This document shows, one piece after another, positions 4,453 through 7,735 of a stretch of DNA of 7,735 bases; position 1 is the stretch's first letter, and every line of letters begins with the position of its first letter. A program made the position numbers and the translations under genes. Source of the stretch: CAKZKT01 sp034434235 (GTDB taxonomy: Bacteria > Chloroflexota > Anaerolineae > CG2-30-64-16); NCBI GenBank assembly GCA_034434235.1, contig DAOTZV010000013.1:1-7735 (forward strand), in the 5' to 3' direction. The notes beneath the pieces are model-generated. The model was not told where the DNA came from, ran no database searches, and saw only the letters and a list, made by a program, of their open reading frames with translations.

Positions 4453-6234
4453 CTATCTGCTCTGCGCCGGCTCGATGGCCGCGACCCGCAACGGCGTCTT
4501 GTCCGTCGCGGCATAATACCCGCCGAACCGCTCGACGAGCGGCGTCTTATCGCGCAACAGGTCCTGGACGAACCGGTACGACAGCGGCTCGTAGAGCAGC
4601 TCCGCGTTGACCGTGAACGGCCCGGTCGCCCCCTTCACATCCACCTGATAAGTGACCAGGTCGCCCCCGCCCACGAAGTTGGCGTCGCCGGCCGCCTCGC
4701 CGTAGACCGCGATGTCGGCCGGCAGCGCGGCCTTATCCGCGCCCGCGGGCAACAGGCGGTTGTCCTTCAGGTACCTGGCCCCGCGCAGCAACGTGTAGGT
4801 GACCGCGCCCTCGTTATCCCCCATGATCGGCTCGTAGATCTGCACCTGGTCGGCCGCGGTGATCACGTCGTAATGCGGCTCGAACTTGCCGGGGTCGGCG
4901 TCGGCGTCGTTGCCCGCAATCGTGCCGTCGGGGTTGTGCTTGCCCGACTCGAAGATCACCCCGCCCGCCGCGTCGGTCACCGTCACGTGCAGCCAGGCGC
5001 GTCGCGAGGGGAAGCTGGCCGGGAACTTGTGGCCGGTCAGCGGGCTCACCTGGAGCTGTGCGCGCAGCACGCCGTCCTTCAGCTCCAGCCCTTTCAACGT
5101 CAACGTCGCCGAACGCTTGCCGATTTGGTCGGCCACGCGGGCCTGGGTGGCGGCAAAGTGCGTCGCGTCCGCGGTCACCTCCAGCTCGCCGCCCCAATCG
5201 GCCAGGATCTGTAGCATGAACGCGTTGCCGCCGACGAAGAAGTGCTGGTAGAACGGCTGCCGCGGGGCCAGGTTGGCGGGCACGGTGGAGATGACCACCC
5301 CGCCCTGGGCCTGCGGCATGTGACAGCTCTGGCACGAGGTCCGGGCCGCGCCGAAGCTGCTGTGCTGCCACTCGGTGTAGGGCGTCTGCTCGGGGAACTC
5401 GCCCAGGACGTTGCCCTGGGCGTCCACGTAAGGCGTGTAGAGGTTGTGGCAGGTGGCGCAGTGCTCGGCCGATTCCATATGCGCGCCGTAGACCGGAACG
5501 AAGCCGGTGCTCGCCTGCATGATCTGCGCGACCGGCTGCTCGTAAGGGCCGAAGATGGGACGGTCGGGCGGGTTGGTGCCGGTATCCACGAAGTAGCCGC
5601 CGCTGAAGCTCGCCGGCTTGCCGAAGTCCTTGTCGCGAATCTGGTGGCACAGGGTGCACGAGACCCCGTCAATGGCCGCGGCGTGGAGCGGATTGGCGGG
5701 GTTGTAGAAGCCATCCCCCAGCGCGGTCACCGGCTTCCCCTCGGCCACGGCCTGCGTCTCGGCCATGGGCATGTGGCAGGTGACGCACTTCTTCTCGATC
5801 ACGGCCTGGAGCGCGGGGAAGCGCGCCACCTCGGAGCTGACCTTGGCCTGCCAGATGGGATCCTTGCCGGCGTTGGCCATCATGGTGGAGCGCCAGGCGG
5901 TCGGCATGGAGACGTCCGTCCCGGCCCCGTCTTTCAGGCCGATGTGGCACGCGGCGCACAACCCGGCGCCGGAGAAGTCGGCGGTGGTGAAGGAGGCCAG
6001 GGTCGTATCGGCGGCCGGCCGCCGCGCCGGGCCGCGCGGTTGCGCCGCCTGCGGGCCCGGCCCGGCCGGCCGCGGTGCCACGGTGGCGGTCGCCTGGGCG
6101 ACGGGGATCAGCGACGGGATGGGGGTCGGCGCCGGCCCCTGGATCGGCGGAGGCCCGCCGCACGCCGCCAGGACGCCGGAGAGCGACAAAACCGCAAGGG
6201 CCAGAACGACGATAGACGTAACGGATCGGCGCAT
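4453..6234 (-). CDS. Pentahaem c-type cytochrome lipoprotein
   Basis: This 593-residue exported electron-transfer protein has five CxxCH haem sites: C93-H97 (CAACH), C150-H154 (CVTCH), C193-H197 (CTLCH), C259-H263 (CATCH) and C301-H305 (CQSCH). The signal peptide ends in a lipobox, LAAC, making C25 the probable lipid-anchored first residue. A Pro/Ala/Gly-rich linker (about 27-76) then separates the haem domain from the membrane. Two sites continue as CHMP, and His252, His258 and His402 are candidate sixth ligands. The haem-free C-terminal part (about 375-593) contains TGHKFPASFPSRRAW and looks beta-rich, as in cytochrome c554-type multihaem proteins. Redox partners are unknown; no oxidoreductase is adjacent. 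The ATG at 6234 has AAAGGAG 6 nt upstream. It appears monocistronic, with its own promoter. Confidence 0.93.
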   Translation of the reverse strand: MRRSVTSIVVLALAVLSLSGVLAACGGPPPIQGPAPTPIPSLIPVAQATATVAPRPAGPGPQAAQPRGPARRPAADTTLASFTTADFSGAGLCAACHIGLKDGAGTDVSMPTAWRSTMMANAGKDPIWQAKVSSEVARFPALQAVIEKKCVTCHMPMAETQAVAEGKPVTALGDGFYNPANPLHAAAIDGVSCTLCHQIRDKDFGKPASFSGGYFVDTGTNPPDRPIFGPYEQPVAQIMQASTGFVPVYGAHMESAEHCATCHNLYTPYVDAQGNVLGEFPEQTPYTEWQHSSFGAARTSCQSCHMPQAQGGVVISTVPANLAPRQPFYQHFFVGGNAFMLQILADWGGELEVTADATHFAATQARVADQIGKRSATLTLKGLELKDGVLRAQLQVSPLTGHKFPASFPSRRAWLHVTVTDAAGGVIFESGKHNPDGTIAGNDADADPGKFEPHYDVITAADQVQIYEPIMGDNEGAVTYTLLRGARYLKDNRLLPAGADKAALPADIAVYGEAAGDANFVGGGDLVTYQVDVKGATGPFTVNAELLYEPLSYRFVQDLLRDKTPLVERFGGYYAATDKTPLRVAAIEPAQSR

Positions 6235-6281
6235 GACGTGCTCCTTTGCAGCGAGATAGGCGGCATCGCGCAGCCGGTTCT

Positions 6282-6310
6282 ATTATGCACAAACTTCGTC
6301 GGAAAGACAA
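6282..6310 (-). promoter_or_regulatory. Promoter of the multihaem cytochrome gene
   Basis: The minus strand shows TTGTCT (6310-6305), a 17-nt spacer and CATAAT (6287-6282), 4 of 6 and 5 of 6 matches to the sigma-70 boxes. This predicts a leader of about 40 nt before the ATG at 6234. The end of the spacer and the -10 box contain TTTGTGCATAA, the motif shared with the peroxiredoxin upstream region. Confidence 0.5.
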
Positions 6311-6407
6311 GACGGCGTTGCCCGCCGCGAGACGTGCCCGGCTCTCTTTGATGTGGACACAAGAAGCTTTGCGCCGCCGCGGCCCGACCGGCCAGATGAC
6401 AGAGAGA

Positions 6408-6430
6408 GCCCGGTTCTGCGCGAACCGGGC
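6408..6430 (-). terminator. Hairpin after the DUF2892 gene
   Basis: GCCCGGTTC (6408-6416) and GAACCGGGC (6422-6430) form a perfect 9-bp stem with a 5-nt loop. It begins 30 bp after the DUF2892 stop, the same distance as the hairpin behind the peroxiredoxin gene. The minus strand continues TCTCTCTGTC, only partly T-rich, so termination is probable rather than certain. Confidence 0.6.
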
Positions 6431-6459
6431 CCTCTTTGTGGCGGTAGATCAGGATGCGA

Positions 6460-6687
6460 TTACTTGCCGCTGCGGATCTTGGCCCCGCTGATCGGCGCGC
6501 CGAAGAGCGGCGCGAACACGCAGAAGTCCAGCGCGCCCGCGGCCAGCGGCAGCAAGCCGATGATGGCGACGATGATGCCGGCCGTGCCCTTGATGAGCAG
6601 CAGGCCGATCAGGATGAGAATGATGCCGGCTACGATGCGGACTGCCCGACCCGTGGTCGAAGCCATGAACTTGACGAACGGATGCAT
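6460..6687 (-). CDS. Small YgaP-like / DUF2892 inner-membrane protein
   Basis: This is a 75-residue protein with two hydrophobic segments (about 15-33 and 36-52), matching the DUF2892 (YgaP-type transmembrane domain) pattern. A short polar N-terminus (MHPFVKFMASTTGRAVRI) leads to a hairpin of two helices ending in GLLPLAAGALDFC and a hydrophobic APLFG. The single cysteine C56 falls near where family members have a conserved FC. In some proteins this domain is fused to a rhodanese; here it stands alone. The ATG at 6687 has a near-perfect ribosome binding site, AGGAGGT, 6 nt upstream, so I reject the longer open frame to 6777, which would run through the promoter. It has its own promoter and a downstream hairpin, so it is probably monocistronic. 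Function unknown. Confidence 0.85.
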   Translation of the reverse strand: MHPFVKFMASTTGRAVRIVAGIILILIGLLLIKGTAGIIVAIIGLLPLAAGALDFCVFAPLFGAPISGAKIRSGK

Positions 6688-6726
6688 AGCAAGACCTCCT
6701 TTCGTAGATGAAATAACGACGCCTTC

Positions 6727-6755
6727 AGTATAGGGCGATCGGTCAAGTTTGTCAA
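6727..6755 (-). promoter_or_regulatory. Strong sigma-70 promoter of the DUF2892 gene
   Basis: The minus strand reads TTGACA (6755-6750), exactly 17 nt of spacer, then TATACT (6732-6727): a perfect -35 box and a 5 of 6 -10 box. The start codon at 6687 is about 40 nt downstream, with a strong ribosome binding site between. This is the best promoter in the window and suggests high constitutive expression. Confidence 0.8.
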
Positions 6756-6808
6756 TAGGCCAGCGCGCGGCAATCATGCCCGCCGAACGCCGCCCGCTCC
6801 TGGATAGA

Positions 6809-7033
6809 TCAGGCCAGCGGCCGGATGTCGGCGACCTCTACCCGGCCGGCCGCGAGCGCGGCGCGCGCCTGCTCGAGCTGCGCCCAGGGGAAGCGCAGCG
6901 CCATGCCGCAGTCGCTGGAGAACTCGCGCGGGGTAGGGATCAGCTTGACCGTGAGCCCCGCGCGCTGGAGGACCTTCTCGGCCCGCAGCGCCGCCGATGT
7001 AGTGTGGAACAGCACGACGCCGTATTCGCTCAT
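6809..7033 (-). CDS. DUF3343 family protein (putative Se/S carrier-like)
   Basis: This 74-residue soluble protein matches DUF3343, which Pfam describes as putative Se/S carrier protein-like. The family pattern is clear: GVVLFHTTSAALRAEKVLQ (5-23), then LTVKLIPTPREFSSDCGMALRF with the single conserved Cys42 in SSDCG. Family members often occur with selenium-metabolism genes such as selD and yedF, and the cysteine could carry a persulfide or perselenide; no reaction has been firmly established. The ATG at 7033 has GAAGGA 4 nt upstream. The stop is 121 bp before the DUF2892 start, and the DUF2892 promoter lies in between, so they are not a tight operon. Its presence about 3 kb from a selenocysteine peroxiredoxin is suggestive. 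Confidence 0.85.
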   Translation of the reverse strand: MSEYGVVLFHTTSAALRAEKVLQRAGLTVKLIPTPREFSSDCGMALRFPWAQLEQARAALAAGRVEVADIRPLA

Positions 7034-7102
7034 CGTGTCCTTCTTTGTGTGGGTTTTTCGTCCTGGCCGGTCTTGCGGCCGCTTTGTTCACCGCAGAGAA
7101 CT

Positions 7103-7472
7103 TTTGGATTGCGGCGCGCAGCGCCGCTTTTGGATGCCAAAGCGGGGACACATCCCCGCAAGCCAAAGCGGGGACACATCCCCGCAGGCCAAAACGCCGG
7201 GCCGGGGCGTACCCCGCGCGCCCCTACTTTGGATTGCGGCGCGCAGCGCCGCTTTTGGATGCCAAAGCGGGGTCGTGCCCCCGCAAACCAAAGCGGGGAC
7301 ACATCCCCGCAGGCCAAAACGCCGGGCCGGGGCGTACGCCGTGCGCCCCTACTTTGGATTGCGGCGCGCAGCGCCGCTTTGGATGCCCAAACGGGGTCGC
7401 GCCCCCGCAAACCAAAGCGGGGACACGTCCCCGCAGGCCAAAACGCCGGGCCGGGGCGCACCCCGCGCGGCC
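7103..7472. repeat. Tandem array of a 125-bp modular, palindrome-rich repeat (3 copies)
   Basis: Copies start at 7103, 7228 and 7353 with an exact 125-bp period; the third ends near 7472. Each contains GCGGCG-CGCAG-CGCCGC, then two 18-bp hairpins of the form GCGGGGA-CACA-TCCCCGC spaced 26 bp apart (7142-7159 and 7168-7185 in copy 1), then a GC-rich block with GCCGGGCCGGGGCG. In copies 2 and 3 the first of the paired hairpins has diverged while keeping its arms complementary. Open frames across it on both strands reflect the repeat and have no family resemblance. The array fills the whole gap between the upstream partial gene and the DUF3343 gene; 7034-7102 shows nothing distinct. I see no unique spacers, so it is not CRISPR. 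Confidence 0.85.
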
Positions 7473-7482
7473 GGTCGCCCCA

Positions 7483-7735
7483 TCAGAGCTGCGCCAGCAC
7501 CGCGTCCATCACCTCGGCGGCCTCGCGGGGGAGGTCGCGCAGCACCGCGTCGCGATCGCGCTCGCCGGCCAGCAGGCGCCGGAGCCCCACGCCGAGCGCC
7601 CGCACGACGGCCGGCTGGCGGCGATCCTGCATGACCTGGGTGACGAAATCCCAGGCGCGCTGCCCGGCCGCCGCGTCCCCGCGACAGCCGGCCACCACCC
7701 ACGCCAGCACCTCCTGCAACGCCACCCCCTGCTCC
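7483..7735 (-). CDS. C-terminal end of an unidentified protein (5' end outside the window)
   Basis: The frame is open from the window edge to a TGA at 7485-7483, giving 83 residues. A GTG at 7725 is possible as a start, but the frame continues upstream of it without a stop and no convincing ribosome binding site is seen, so a longer gene is more likely. The segment is predicted to be all-helical, with periodic Leu/Ala (WVVAGCRGD, RALGVGLRRLLAGERDRDAVLRDLP, VMDAVLAQL). This style, ending in LLAGERDRD...LP followed by a short final helix, resembles the tail of large TPR-containing proteins of Chloroflexota as I remember them; that is a weak inference. GC content is high and matches the neighbouring repeats. 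No function is assigned. Confidence 0.6.
   Translation of the reverse strand, partial: EQGVALQEVLAWVVAGCRGDAAAGQRAWDFVTQVMQDRRQPAVVRALGVGLRRLLAGERDRDAVLRDLPREAAEVMDAVLAQL

Noticed and set aside
5242..6351. Long plus-strand open frame (369 codons) and others opposite the cytochrome (for example 4243-5214)
   Set aside because: They are antisense to a clearly real cytochrome gene, show no family motifs, and are expected from GC-rich third positions.
7030..7461. Open frames on both strands through the 125-bp repeats
   Set aside because: Their translations only mirror the 125-bp periodicity and have no protein character.

Overview
The window is a GC-rich bacterial segment in which every gene I can support lies on the minus strand. 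The gene families (YibE/F, a COG1237-type MBL hydrolase, a multihaem c-type lipoprotein, a DUF3343 protein) and the many hairpin-forming intergenic repeat families suggest an environmental member of Chloroflexota (Anaerolineae or Caldilineae type). That is an inference from gene style and memory; no taxonomic marker is present.

Right to left, which is the direction of transcription: (i) 7735-7483, the C-terminal end of a gene that enters from outside the window; (ii) 7472-7103, three tandem copies of a 125-bp unit packed with palindromes; (iii) 7033-6809, a small DUF3343 (putative Se/S carrier-like) protein; (iv) 6687-6460, a YgaP-like/DUF2892 membrane protein with a near-consensus sigma-70 promoter and a hairpin after the stop; (v) 6234-4453, a five-haem c-type cytochrome lipoprotein with its own promoter; (vi) 4426-4289, three tandem 46-bp hairpin repeats; (vii) 4181-3480, a peroxiredoxin whose peroxidatic cysteine codon is an in-frame TGA, followed by a stem-loop that fits a bacterial SECIS element, then a terminator hairpin; (viii) 3386-2550, a COG1237-type metallo-beta-lactamase-fold hydrolase, with (ix) 2531-1347, a YibE/F membrane protein, only 18 bp behind it; (x) 1164-907, a small CxxC glutaredoxin, and (xi) 884-597, GroES, only 22 bp behind it; (xii) 589-71, an inverted-repeat-bounded repeat cassette next to three tandem 56-bp repeats.

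The most important observation is the peroxiredoxin. A simple gene caller would split it into two truncated ORFs or call it a pseudogene. The frame is continuous across the TGA, the TGA sits exactly at the catalytic position of the PxxxTxx(C/U) motif, and a 7-bp stem with a GGUC loop begins at the right distance downstream. The usual C-terminal resolving cysteine is absent (Thr instead), while an N-terminal extension carries a cysteine.

The genes share a redox and stress theme: selenoperoxiredoxin, glutaredoxin, GroES, multihaem cytochrome and a Se/S carrier-like protein. The glutaredoxin, peroxiredoxin and cytochrome genes also share a TTTGTGCAT motif 43-51 nt upstream of their starts, in the same orientation. 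The Sec machinery (selA, selB, selC, selD) is not in this window, so the selenoprotein call rests on local evidence.
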